Source: Millisia brevis NBRC 105863
Lineage (GTDB): Bacteria; Actinomycetota; Actinomycetes; Mycobacteriales; Mycobacteriaceae
Direction: 5' to 3'
Length of the DNA stretch: 64,000 nucleotides
Assembly: GCF_001552615.1 (NCBI RefSeq)
Contig: NZ_BCRN01000004.1
Location: forward strand, 124,001-188,000
Position numbers and translations under genes: made by a program. The notes under the pieces are model-generated. The model was given only the letters and a program-made list of their open reading frames with translations. It was not told the DNA's origin and made no database searches. Below are positions 52,073 to 60,519 of the stretch, piece by piece (position 1 is the first letter of the stretch; each line of letters starts with the position of its first letter).

Positions 52073-53566
52073 TTATCCGCCGAGGTGGGCGGGGTCGACG
52101 GGTGGGATCGGGATACCGGCGACCTGCAGGACCATGTGGTCGACGCAGGGGCCGAGCGGCAGGAACGACAACCGGGCGCGGTCCGGCTCCGGCAGAGCGT
52201 CCAACGGGGTCTCGTTCGGTCGGCATTGCGGCAGCGGCGCGGGTTCGGCCGGTGCGGCGGGAGCGGGAGCCGGCGCGGGAACCGCCGGTGCGGCGGGCGC
52301 GGGCGGTGCGGCGGGCGCCGGGATCGGTGTGATCCCCGGCGCGGGCGCCGTGGCGTCCACCGGAGCGGCCGGTTGGGCCGGATCGGCGGTCGGAGCCACC
52401 GGTGCGGGTGTCTGGTCGGTCGGCGCCTGCGGTACCCCGGCGAGCCCCTCCAGGGCCCCACGGATGTCGTTGAACTGACTCTCGAGACCCATATCGCGGG
52501 CGCTCTGCGCGAGCGCGTCGATCGGATGGTGCTCGGGTGCGCCCGGCACGGGTGTCGACGACGACGGCGCCGCCTCATCGGTTGTCCCCGGTGCCGTCGG
52601 TTCGGTGGTCGCCGCCAGCGCGGCCAGGGTCACCGGATCGAGCGTCACCGCTCCCGGCGCCGCGCCGGAGTCGGGTCCCGGGGCGGCGGGGATCGGCTGC
52701 GCCATCGCGGTCGACAGTTGGCCGGGCGTCGGGGTGGCGCCCTGCGAATACGCCGCCGCCCAGGTCAGCACCTGAGCGGCGTAGGCGCCGGAGTTGTTGT
52801 AGCGCAGGATCGCGGACATCCGTTGCCCGGCGTTGCGCATATCGAACGCGCCGGCGCAGAGGTACTTGCCCGCGCCGAGGGCGGCGTCGAAGACGTTGTT
52901 GGGATCGGCCCGGCCGTCCCCGTTGCCGTCCGCCGCGTACGCCTTCCAGGTCCCGGGCAGGAATTGCATCGGGCCGACCGCGCGATCGAAGTGCGGATCG
53001 CCGTCGATCGCGCCGCCGTCGGTATCGCCGATCACCGCGTTGCCCGCCAGGGTCCCGTTGAGTCGCGGCCCGAGGATGGCGGTCATGGTGGTGCCGTTGA
53101 CGTCGGTGCGTCCACCACCGGCGTGCCCGGATTCGATGCGTCCGATTCCGGCCAGCAGGTACCAGGGCAGATGGCAGCCCGGCTGGTCGATCGCCAGCCG
53201 CGCCTCCGCCGCGCGATAGGCCTCGAGGACCAGCTGCGGGATGCCGGCGGCGCCGGCGATGATCTGTACCGCCGGGCCGAGGGTATTCGGCAGGACCGGT
53301 AGCGCGGCCGGTGTACCCGGCACGGCCGCGGCCGCCGCGCGGTCGGCCGCGGCCAGCGCCGATGTGCGCAGCGCCGGCCCGCGCAGGGGTTCCGGAACGG
53401 AGATCCCCGGGACCGATACTCCCGCGACGGCGGGGGCGGCTTCGACCTGAAGCTCCCGCTCGTGCGCGGTCGCCAGTACGGCCGTCGCGGGGACCGTGGA
53501 AGCGGCGGACAACCATCCGATCGCACCGACCACGACTGCGGATGCAGCCATAAACCCAAGCCGCAT
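52073..53566 (-). CDS. Secreted lytic transglycosylase-like paralogue
   Basis: A 497-residue protein with an N-terminal signal peptide/anchor (MRLGFMAASAVVVGAIGWLS), an MltB-like domain with catalytic Glu145 (AGIGRIESGHAG) and AVGPMQFLPGTWKAY, and a ~220-residue Ala/Pro-rich tail ending in a Cys-containing segment (PLPQCRPNE, LGPCVDHM). The core closely resembles the 50288 gene, so the pair arose by tandem duplication but with different anchoring. GGAAGGA precedes the ATG. Confidence 0.85.
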   Translation of the reverse strand: MRLGFMAASAVVVGAIGWLSAASTVPATAVLATAHERELQVEAAPAVAGVSVPGISVPEPLRGPALRTSALAAADRAAAAAVPGTPAALPVLPNTLGPAVQIIAGAAGIPQLVLEAYRAAEARLAIDQPGCHLPWYLLAGIGRIESGHAGGGRTDVNGTTMTAILGPRLNGTLAGNAVIGDTDGGAIDGDPHFDRAVGPMQFLPGTWKAYAADGNGDGRADPNNVFDAALGAGKYLCAGAFDMRNAGQRMSAILRYNNSGAYAAQVLTWAAAYSQGATPTPGQLSTAMAQPIPAAPGPDSGAAPGAVTLDPVTLAALAATTEPTAPGTTDEAAPSSSTPVPGAPEHHPIDALAQSARDMGLESQFNDIRGALEGLAGVPQAPTDQTPAPVAPTADPAQPAAPVDATAPAPGITPIPAPAAPPAPAAPAVPAPAPAPAAPAEPAPLPQCRPNETPLDALPEPDRARLSFLPLGPCVDHMVLQVAGIPIPPVDPAHLGG

Positions 53567-53712
53567 AACGTCCTTCCGTCAGCCCCCGGAGAAGCCCGAC
53601 TTTCGAGAACAAGTTACCGAGCGGTCGGGTGCGGAGGCTGTGGAGAATGTAAGGATCGTCTGAGGGTGTGCTGGGTACGTTTCAGGGGCCGGACCAGCGT
53701 CGATCGCCCGGT

Positions 53713-54252
53713 TCAGTCGTCGGGAGCCGAGTCGGGCCGCGGCCGTCGTCGACCGGACTCGCGGGGTTCGTCCTCGTCCTCGTCGAGGGCGGAGACGATC
53801 AGATTGCGAATGTCCTCGAGCTCGCGACGCATGTAGTCGCGGGTCGCGACCTCACCGAGGGCGATCCGCAGCGACGCCAGTTCGCGGGCGAGGAATTCGG
53901 TATCCGCCTTGGTCTGTTCCGCCCGCCGCCGGTCCTCCTCCAGCGATACCCGGTCCCGATCGTCCTGACGGTTCTGCGCCAGCAGGATCAGCGGTGCCGC
54001 GTACGCCGCCTGGGTGGAGAACGCCAGATTGAGCAGGATGAACGGATAGGGGTCCCAGCGCAGGCTCACCGCGAAGACGTTCAGCAGGATCCAGACGATC
54101 ACGATGATCGTCTGGATCGCCAGATACCGCCCGGTGCCCAGGAAACGGGCGATCGCCTCGCTGGAACTGCCGATCTTCTCGACATCGAAGCGCATGCGCA
54201 TCCGACTGCCGCGCGGTGTATCCAGACGGTCGCCGCGACCCGGCCCCATCAT
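53713..54252 (-). CDS. DUF1003 membrane protein (Rv1231c-like)
   Basis: A 179-residue protein. A DRLDTPR start, the DUF1003 core with two hydrophobic helices (about 43-60 and 70-92: IQTIIVIVWILLNVF, FILLNLAFSTQAAYAAPLILLAQNRQ), then a charged coiled coil and acidic tail. Function unknown. ATG 54252 has GGAGG 8 nt upstream. Neighbour of the MgtE-N/CBS gene, as in M. tuberculosis. Confidence 0.85.
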   Translation of the reverse strand: MMGPGRGDRLDTPRGSRMRMRFDVEKIGSSSEAIARFLGTGRYLAIQTIIVIVWILLNVFAVSLRWDPYPFILLNLAFSTQAAYAAPLILLAQNRQDDRDRVSLEEDRRRAEQTKADTEFLARELASLRIALGEVATRDYMRRELEDIRNLIVSALDEDEDEPRESGRRRPRPDSAPDD

Positions 54253-54381
54253 CCGATCGCCTCCGCGACCGGGCCCGCCGCCGGGTCCGTTGCACAACAC
54301 GCGCCGCAGAGCATCGTCGAGGACGATACGTCCTCGACCACGCTGTACCGACCGTGTTGTGTCACGGCCTTGATCGTGGAC

Positions 54382-55671
54382 CTATACATAGCCGACCTCG
54401 GGATCCCGGTCGCGCCACCCGTCGGGCAGCAGATGGTCGAGAACGTCGTCGACGGTCACCGCACCCAGCAGGTGGTTCTGGCTGTCGACCACCGGTCCGC
54501 AGACCAGGTTGTACATCGCGAAGTAGCGGGTGACCAGGCCGAGCGGCTCGTCGGGGGACAGCGGGGTGATCGTCGTATCGACGATGCCGCCCACCAGGTT
54601 CGCGGGCGGTTCGCGCAGCAGCGCCTGGAGATGGACACAGCCGATATAGCGGCCGGTCGGCGTCGCCGTCGGCGGGCGCACCACGAAGACCATGCTCGCC
54701 AGCGCCGGGGTCAGGTCGCCGTTGCGGGCCCGGGCGAGCGCCTCGGCGACCGTCGTCGAGGCGGTCAACACCACCGGCTCCGGCGTCATCAGACCGCCGG
54801 CGGTATCGGGGGAGTGCTCGAGCAGTCGCCGCACCGGTGCGGACTCGACCGGGTCCATCAACGTCAGCAGGGCCTCGGCCTCCGCGTCCGGCAACTCGCC
54901 GAGCAGGTCGGCCGCGTCGTCCGGGTCCATCGCCTCGAGGATGTCGGCCGCGCGGTCGACATCCATATGCATCAGCACGTCGACCCGGTCGTCCTCGTGC
55001 ATCTCCTGGATGACGTCGGCGAGGCGCTGATCGTCGAGCGCGAAGGCGATCTCCAGGCGCCGCTCCGGGGGCAACTCGTGCAACGCCAGGGCGACGTCCG
55101 GTGGGCGCATGTCCTCGAACTGTTCGAGGAAGACGTTGACCCCGGCCGCGGTGCGCCGATCGGGGTCCGCCGAGGCCAGGCCCAGCACGTGTTGCCATTC
55201 GACGATGGTGACCGCGGCGCGCCGGGTCAGCCGGGAGCGCACCCCGTTGGGGCGCAGCGCGACCTTGGAGACCACCCAGTCGCGGGTGCGGGTCCGTTCG
55301 AGAGCCAGGTCGACCACCACGCACTCGACGTCCGCCAGCTGCGGAAGGTCGGGGTCGTCGGTGCGCACCCGCGAATCGATGACCTGGGCGAGCGCGAGCA
55401 CCTCGCCGGACCGCTGCGCGAAACGCCGGAGGCTGACGTTGCCGGTCGTCAGGGTGATCGCCGACGGTTCGATCGAGGTCACCCGCAGCATCGGCACGAA
55501 GATGCGCCGCCGGGTCGCCAGCTCGACGACCAGGCCGAGGACCCGCGACTGCGAGTGCCCCGATCGCGAGGTGATCACGACATCGCGTATGCGTCCGATC
55601 GATTCCCCGTCCGGTCCGAGCACCACCAGACCGGCCAGCCTGGCTGCGAAGACCCTGCCTACTGCTGCCAT
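54382..55671 (-). CDS. PRC-barrel, MgtE-N and CBS domain protein (Rv1232c-like)
   Basis: A 429-residue soluble protein: PRC-barrel-like N-terminus (VLGPDGESIGRIRDVVI), MgtE intracellular N domain repeats (FEDMRPPDVALALHELPPE, MDPDDAADLLGELPDAEAE), and a CBS pair (GGLMTPEPVVL, LVTRYFAMYNLVCGPVVDS). It lacks the MgtE channel domain, so it is likely a Mg2+/nucleotide sensor rather than a transporter; CorA encoded 2.3 kb away is a possible partner. GGGAGCG precedes the ATG. Confidence 0.87.
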   Translation of the reverse strand: MAAVGRVFAARLAGLVVLGPDGESIGRIRDVVITSRSGHSQSRVLGLVVELATRRRIFVPMLRVTSIEPSAITLTTGNVSLRRFAQRSGEVLALAQVIDSRVRTDDPDLPQLADVECVVVDLALERTRTRDWVVSKVALRPNGVRSRLTRRAAVTIVEWQHVLGLASADPDRRTAAGVNVFLEQFEDMRPPDVALALHELPPERRLEIAFALDDQRLADVIQEMHEDDRVDVLMHMDVDRAADILEAMDPDDAADLLGELPDAEAEALLTLMDPVESAPVRRLLEHSPDTAGGLMTPEPVVLTASTTVAEALARARNGDLTPALASMVFVVRPPTATPTGRYIGCVHLQALLREPPANLVGGIVDTTITPLSPDEPLGLVTRYFAMYNLVCGPVVDSQNHLLGAVTVDDVLDHLLPDGWRDRDPEVGYV

Positions 55672-55770
55672 GATCGCTCCCGAGTGGGTGTGCCGGGTCG
55701 GATGACGAACGACCGGGGCGGCCCGGGCGGCGTCGCCGGCGCCGCGAACCGATCGACGAGGCGAGGTTCG

Positions 55771-56730
55771 ATGAGCGAGCGACCGTACCGATCCCGAAGG
55801 TCCGTGCTGGCGGTCCCCGGCAGCAATCCGCGGATGCTCGAGAAGGCGTCGACATTGCCCGCCGACGCCGTATTTCTCGATCTCGAGGACGCGGTCGCAC
55901 CCGCCGCGAAGGAGCAGGCGCGGCGGGCGGTGGGGGAGGCGCTGACCCGGTACACCTGGCGGGCGCCCACGCGGACGGTACGGGTCAACGACTGGACCAC
56001 GGCTTGGACGGTACGTGATGTGGTGGAGGTGGTCGAGACCGCGGGCGCGTCGATCGACGCGATCGTGTTGCCAAAGGTCACCGATGCCGGACATGTCCGG
56101 GCTCTCGACCTGATTCTGACCCAACTCGAGCGAGAACTCGACCTTCCGGTCGGTCGTATCGAGATCGAACCGCAGATCGAGGACGCCCGCGGATTGACCG
56201 CGATCGACGCGATCGCCGCGGCCTCCGACCGGGTGACGACGCTGGTCTTCGGGCCCGGCGACTTCATGGCGTCCCTGGGCATGCGGACGCTGGTGGTCGG
56301 CGACCAGCCGCCGGGGTACGAACCGGGCGACGCCTACCACCACGTGCTGGCGACGATCCTGGTCGCGGCGCGGGCGCGGAATCTGCAGGCGATCGACGGG
56401 CCCTATACCCGGGTGCGCGACGCCGAGGGCTTCCGGCGATCCGCGGCACGCACCGCCGCGCTCGGCTACGACGGCAAATGGGTGCTGCACCCCGACCAGA
56501 TCGACGCGGCCAACGAGATCTTCGGCCCCGATCCGGAGGAGTTCCGGCGCGCGGTCGCCCTGCTCGAGGCGTACCGCTTCCACACCTCCGGCGCCGGCGG
56601 GGCGCGCGGAGCGATCGTCTTCGGCGACGAGATGGTCGACGAGGCCGGCGCCAAGATCGCCGAACGGGTCGTCGCCCGCGGCCGCGCCGCCGGCCTGGAC
56701 GCCACACCCGCCGCCGACCACACCCTCTGA
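55771..56730 (+). CDS. CitE-like HpcH/HpaI family CoA-ester lyase
   Basis: A 319-residue TIM-barrel lyase. RSVLAVPGSNPRMLEKA opening, FLDLEDAVAPAAK (metal-binding region), IEPQIEDARGL and FGPGDFMASLGM with the catalytic acidic residue, YDGKWVLHPDQID near the end. Related enzymes act on citryl-, malyl- or methylmalyl-CoA; the substrate here is not decided by sequence. Divergent from the CBS gene with 99 bp between. Confidence 0.85.
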   Translation: MSERPYRSRRSVLAVPGSNPRMLEKASTLPADAVFLDLEDAVAPAAKEQARRAVGEALTRYTWRAPTRTVRVNDWTTAWTVRDVVEVVETAGASIDAIVLPKVTDAGHVRALDLILTQLERELDLPVGRIEIEPQIEDARGLTAIDAIAAASDRVTTLVFGPGDFMASLGMRTLVVGDQPPGYEPGDAYHHVLATILVAARARNLQAIDGPYTRVRDAEGFRRSAARTAALGYDGKWVLHPDQIDAANEIFGPDPEEFRRAVALLEAYRFHTSGAGGARGAIVFGDEMVDEAGAKIAERVVARGRAAGLDATPAADHTL

Positions 56731-56839
56731 CCGCCGCGACCCGCACCGTCCGGTGAGTTCCGGGCGGTCACCCCCGCCCGGCCGGAAGCCGGCCGGGCGC
56801 GGCGAGAATCGTCGCCGGGGTACGGGCACAATGGGGGTT

Positions 56840-57328
56840 ATGACCAATCCCATGGCACGGCCCGCCCAACAACCGGGCAACCTGCCTACCCCACCGTCGG
56901 GCTGGCCGGTGGGTTCCTACGGAACCTACGCCGAGGCGCAGCGCGCCGTCGATCACCTGTCGGATCAACACTTCTCGGTCGAGGACCTGACGATCGTCGG
57001 CGTCGACCTCATGCAGGTCGAGCGCGTGATCGGCCGGCTGACCTGGCCGAAGGTCATCGGTGGCGGCGTCGCCTCCGGTGCCTGGCTCGGCGCGTTCATC
57101 GGTGCCTTCATCGGCATCTTCACCAACCAGATCCTCGCCGCGATCATGTTCTGTGTGCTCGGCGGCATCGTCTTCGGCGTGATCACCGCCGCGATCCCCT
57201 ACGCGATGACCCGCGGCCAGCGCGACTTCGCCTCGACGATGCAGCTGGTCGCCGGTCGCTACGACGTGCTGTGCGAACCGAAGTCTGCGGAGCGCGCCCG
57301 GGATCTGCTCGCCCGGTTGGCGATCTGA
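56840..57328 (+). CDS. General-stress-17M-like membrane protein (Rv1234-like)
   Basis: A 162-residue protein. The N-terminal part holds a GSP17M-like ferredoxin-fold segment (GSYGTYAEAQRAVDHLSD, VEDLTIVGVDLMQVERV), followed by two membrane helices (about 76-97 and 98-118) and a soluble tail (YDVLCEPKSAERARDLL). Function unknown; linked to stress in other bacteria. ATG 56840 chosen, ATG 56831 also in frame. Confidence 0.82.
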   Translation: MTNPMARPAQQPGNLPTPPSGWPVGSYGTYAEAQRAVDHLSDQHFSVEDLTIVGVDLMQVERVIGRLTWPKVIGGGVASGAWLGAFIGAFIGIFTNQILAAIMFCVLGGIVFGVITAAIPYAMTRGQRDFASTMQLVAGRYDVLCEPKSAERARDLLARLAI

Positions 57329-57347
57329 GCGCCTCGGTGACCAACGC

Positions 57348-57935
57348 GTGAGCGCGGACATCGTCGACCGGGTCCGAGCCCATCTGACCGAGACCTTCGA
57401 CGTCGGCGCCCCGGCCAGTGCCTCGGTGACCTTCCTGGGCGTCGAACCGATCGAGATCGCGCGCTTCCCCGCGGATTCCGACGCGATCGTGCGCTACGCG
57501 ACCATCGGCTGCTCCCGCCACCCCATGGGCGACCCCACCGAGATGGTGGTCGACCCGGTGGCCGGGCCCCGCGCCGAGGTGATCCTGGCGGTGCGCGGCG
57601 GACTCGCCTCGGGCGGCGGCGTCGTGCGCACCCTGGCGACATTCGCGGCCGCTCCCGCCGTCGAGGGTGTCGTCCTGCGCCCCGACCTGCTGCTCGACGC
57701 GGGTGAACCGCTCTGGGACGGTGCGCCGTTCACAGCGGTGGTGCTGCGGGCCGAGGCCGCCCGGGATCTGCCGCTCGACCCGCCCGCGGAGCCGGTGCGC
57801 TTCCTGCGGGCGGTGCCGATCACCGCGACCGAGGCGGCCTGGCTGCGGCTGCGCGGAGTAGACGCGCTCGTCGAGGCCTGGACCGAGGCGGGTATCGATC
57901 TGACCGATCCGACCCGCGCCGGCGTCGAACTCTGA
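57348..57935 (+). CDS. Suppressor-of-fused (SUFU) domain protein
   Basis: A 195-residue single-domain protein resembling bacterial SUFU proteins: YATIGCSRHPMGDP in the centre and FLRAVPITATEAAWL near the end, with the C-terminal helix GVDALVEAWTEAGID. Bacterial SUFU proteins are often immunity proteins or of unknown role; no toxin gene is adjacent, and the flanking genes are membrane and CorA genes. GTG start without an obvious ribosome binding site. Confidence 0.8.
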   Translation: MSADIVDRVRAHLTETFDVGAPASASVTFLGVEPIEIARFPADSDAIVRYATIGCSRHPMGDPTEMVVDPVAGPRAEVILAVRGGLASGGGVVRTLATFAAAPAVEGVVLRPDLLLDAGEPLWDGAPFTAVVLRAEAARDLPLDPPAEPVRFLRAVPITATEAAWLRLRGVDALVEAWTEAGIDLTDPTRAGVEL

Positions 57936-57942
57936 TCGCCGC

Positions 57943-59019
57943 CTACAACCAGTGGTTGCGGCGGAAGGTGACGAAGAGCAGCAGGCAGGCCGAGAACATG
58001 ATGCTCAGCAGGGTGAAATAGCCGTAGTGCCAGCTCAGTTCGGGCATGTTCTCGAAGTTCATCCCGTAGATACCGGCCATCATGGTCGGGACCGCGGCGA
58101 TCGCCACCCAGGCGGAGATCTTCCGCATGTCCTCGTTCTGGGCCATTGCGACGCGACCCATGGCCGCGCTGATCATCGAGTTGAGGGTCTCGTCGAGTTC
58201 GGCGATCCGGTCGGTCACCGTGGCCTGATGGTCCGCGACATCCCGGAAGTACCGGCGCACCGCCTTCGGGACCAGATCCGGGGTGGCGAGCAGCCGACGC
58301 AGCGGACCGTCGAGCGGGGCGACCGCGCGGCGGAACTCGATCAACTCCCGCTTGAGCATGTGTGACTGGTCGATCGGGATGATCCGGCCGCGCGGCCCGA
58401 AGACCTTCTCCTCGATCTCCGCGACGTCCTCGGCCATCGCCTCGACCACCGTCAGATAGCGGTCGACCGCCATATCGGCGATCGCGTGCATCACGGTGGT
58501 CGGTCCCTGGGCGAGCCGCTCGGCGGTCGCCTCGAGCGACTTGCGCAGCGACCCGAGTCCGGAATGCTCCCCGTGCCGCACGGTCACCACGAAGTCCGGC
58601 GCGCACAGCACCATCAGCTCGCCGGTCTGCACGATCTCGCTGACCGCGTCGACCGCGTCGTGCTCGATGTAGTTGATCGTGCGCAGGACGAGGAAGAGCA
58701 GGTCGTCGTAGCGCTCGAGCTTGGGCCGCTGATGCGCCTGCACGACGTCCTCGACCACCAACTCGTGCAGACCGAAGGTCTCCGCGACATCCATCATCTG
58801 ACGGGCGTCCGGCTCGAGCAGCCCGAGCCAGACGAATCCCTCGCCGCGTCGGCGCACCTCCGCCAGCGCCGCCCGGTAGGTGAAGGTGCCGGGCAGGCGC
58901 AAACCCTCGATGTAGACCGCGCAGTCGATGACCGCCCGCGCCGCGGGTACCGGGATCGCCTCCAGGGGAGACCGGTGCTCGGCGGGGGGCTTGCGGTTCA
59001 GTCGGCCAAATCCGTTCAT
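57943..59019 (-). CDS. corA: CorA magnesium/cobalt channel
   Basis: A 358-residue CorA channel: cytoplasmic alpha/beta funnel, long helices, then two C-terminal membrane helices with the signature GMNFENMPE loop at about 323-331. A short basic tail follows. GGAGGAGG precedes the ATG on the minus strand. Matches Rv1239c. Confidence 0.96.
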   Translation of the reverse strand: MNGFGRLNRKPPAEHRSPLEAIPVPAARAVIDCAVYIEGLRLPGTFTYRAALAEVRRRGEGFVWLGLLEPDARQMMDVAETFGLHELVVEDVVQAHQRPKLERYDDLLFLVLRTINYIEHDAVDAVSEIVQTGELMVLCAPDFVVTVRHGEHSGLGSLRKSLEATAERLAQGPTTVMHAIADMAVDRYLTVVEAMAEDVAEIEEKVFGPRGRIIPIDQSHMLKRELIEFRRAVAPLDGPLRRLLATPDLVPKAVRRYFRDVADHQATVTDRIAELDETLNSMISAAMGRVAMAQNEDMRKISAWVAIAAVPTMMAGIYGMNFENMPELSWHYGYFTLLSIMFSACLLLFVTFRRNHWL

Positions 59020-59105
59020 CGACGACCTCCTCCGCGGAACCGGTTCACCCGGGACCGACTCCAGTGTCGGGTCCCGGGATTGATACGACTATCGCCTGAC
59101 AGACT

Positions 59106-59978
59106 GTGAACGTGCTGATCGACCTGCATTCGCATTCAACCGCATCGGATGGAACCGACACACCCGGTCGGGTGGTGGCGTTGGCCGCAGCCGACGGTAT
59201 CGATGTGATTGCGCTGACCGATCACGACACGGTGGCCGGGTGGGACGATGCCACCGCGGCGGCGGAGCGCCTCCCCGACATCGCCCTGGTGCGGGGGATG
59301 GAGATGTCCTGCGTCGGCGACGGGCAGGATGGCCGACCGGTCTCCCTGCACCTGCTCGCCTACCTCTTCGACCCCGACCAGCCCGACCTGGCGGCCGAAC
59401 GCGACCGGGTCGGCTCCGATCGACCGCGCCGCCTGCGCCGCATGGCCGAGCTGATGCGCGACGACGGCCTGCCGGTCGACCCCGACGACCTGCCCACCGA
59501 CAACGATTCGATCGGCCGACCACATCTCGCGGGTCTACTCGTCCGCGCCGGCGTCGTCGACTCCCTGGACGAGGCCTTCCGCCGCTACCTGCGCTCCGAC
59601 GGGCCGTACCACGTGGCCAAGGCCGAAACCCCGCTCGACGAGGCGGTCGCGTTGGTCCGACGGGCCGGTGGGGTCTCGGTGCTCGCCCACGGCCGGGCGG
59701 CGCGCCGGGGACGGCTGCTGGCCACCGAGCACATCGAACGGCTCGCCGCCGCCGGCGCGCTCGACGGAGTGGAGGTCGACCACCCGGACCACGACGCGTC
59801 CGATGCCGCCGAACTGCGCGACCTCGCCGAACGCTACGACCTGGTGGTCACCGGATCGTCGGACTATCACGGCGCGAACAAGACCACCCCGCTCGGCGCC
59901 CGGACCACCGCCCCCGAGCAGTACCGGCGGCTGGTCGAGCGCGCGCACGGTGTCGCGGTGATCGGAGGTCGGGGATGA
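59106..59978 (+). CDS. PHP-domain phosphoesterase (RnmV/YciV-like)
   Basis: A 290-residue PHP protein. Metal motifs LIDLHSHSTASDGT, LTDHDTVAGW, GMEMSC, VEVDHPDHD and GSSDYHGANK are all present. The nearest characterised group are 3',5'-nucleoside bisphosphate/RNA 5'-exonuclease enzymes. Divergent from corA; GTG start with no Shine-Dalgarno. The stop overlaps the next ATG by 4 nt. Confidence 0.88.
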   Translation: MNVLIDLHSHSTASDGTDTPGRVVALAAADGIDVIALTDHDTVAGWDDATAAAERLPDIALVRGMEMSCVGDGQDGRPVSLHLLAYLFDPDQPDLAAERDRVGSDRPRRLRRMAELMRDDGLPVDPDDLPTDNDSIGRPHLAGLLVRAGVVDSLDEAFRRYLRSDGPYHVAKAETPLDEAVALVRRAGGVSVLAHGRAARRGRLLATEHIERLAAAGALDGVEVDHPDHDASDAAELRDLAERYDLVVTGSSDYHGANKTTPLGARTTAPEQYRRLVERAHGVAVIGGRG

Positions 59979-60271
59979 CGGTGCTCAGGTCGATCAGCGG
60001 CGTGCTCGCCGGCGGTCTGGTGGTCCTGGCGATCGGGGTGATCGTCGTATCCCGGATCGAATCGGTCGGCGCCGGGCCCGGGGCGACCTCGCTGGTCGTG
60101 CACGTCGTCGCGGCGATCGGTGCGGTGGTCCTGCAGGTACTGGCCGACGCCCGGCGCACCTCGCGCGCGGCCGCCGCCCTCGCCAGCCTGATGATCGTCG
60201 CCCTCGTCTTCGCCGTCCTGTGGAGTCAGTGGTGGACGGACTCCACGCCCGCCGGCCTCTTCGGGAATTGA
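59975..60271 (+). CDS. Small four-helix membrane protein
   Basis: A 98-residue protein with hydrophobic stretches at about 7-26, 39-58 and 68-85 and a short tail WTDSTPAGLFGN. Coupled to the PHP gene by an ATGA overlap. No family recognised. Its last codons, including the stop, are duplicated 70 bp downstream. Confidence 0.7.
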   Translation: MTVLRSISGVLAGGLVVLAIGVIVVSRIESVGAGPGATSLVVHVVAAIGAVVLQVLADARRTSRAAAALASLMIVALVFAVLWSQWWTDSTPAGLFGN

Positions 60272-60343
60272 CCGCTGCGAGGGTGGTCGTGGAGTCGGGG
60301 TGGACGGACTCCACGCCCGCGGGCCTGTTCGGGAATTGACCGC
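60221..60343 (+). repeat. Tandem duplication of a gene 3' end
   Basis: Two ~54-bp copies (60221-60275 and 60290-60343) both read TDSTPAGLFGN-stop. The copies differ mainly at synonymous third positions (GCC/GCG, CTC/CTG). Confidence 0.85.
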
Positions 60344-60519
60344 CCATCCGTCCGCCCATCCACCCACCCGGCCGGTCGGTCAGGGCCGGTTGACGGGTTC
60401 CGGAGGGGGCGCCGAACCCTCCGTCTAGACTGTGACGAATTCATCAGCGGTAGACGTACCGGCGCGACCACGCGGCCGCCCGACGTACCGCCCCCGCCGG
60501 CAACCTATGGGAGTTTGCG

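Noticed and set aside
50291-53302. A 1003-codon plus-strand open frame across both transglycosylase genes
   Set aside because: Antisense shadow: Arg/Gly/Ala/Asp-rich, no family motif, no ribosome binding site, and fully opposite two convincing genes. Very high GC removes stop codons from such frames.
53668-55770. Long upstream extension of the CitE-like gene
   Set aside because: It runs antisense to the DUF1003 and CBS genes; the real protein begins at ATG 55771 with the family N-terminus.
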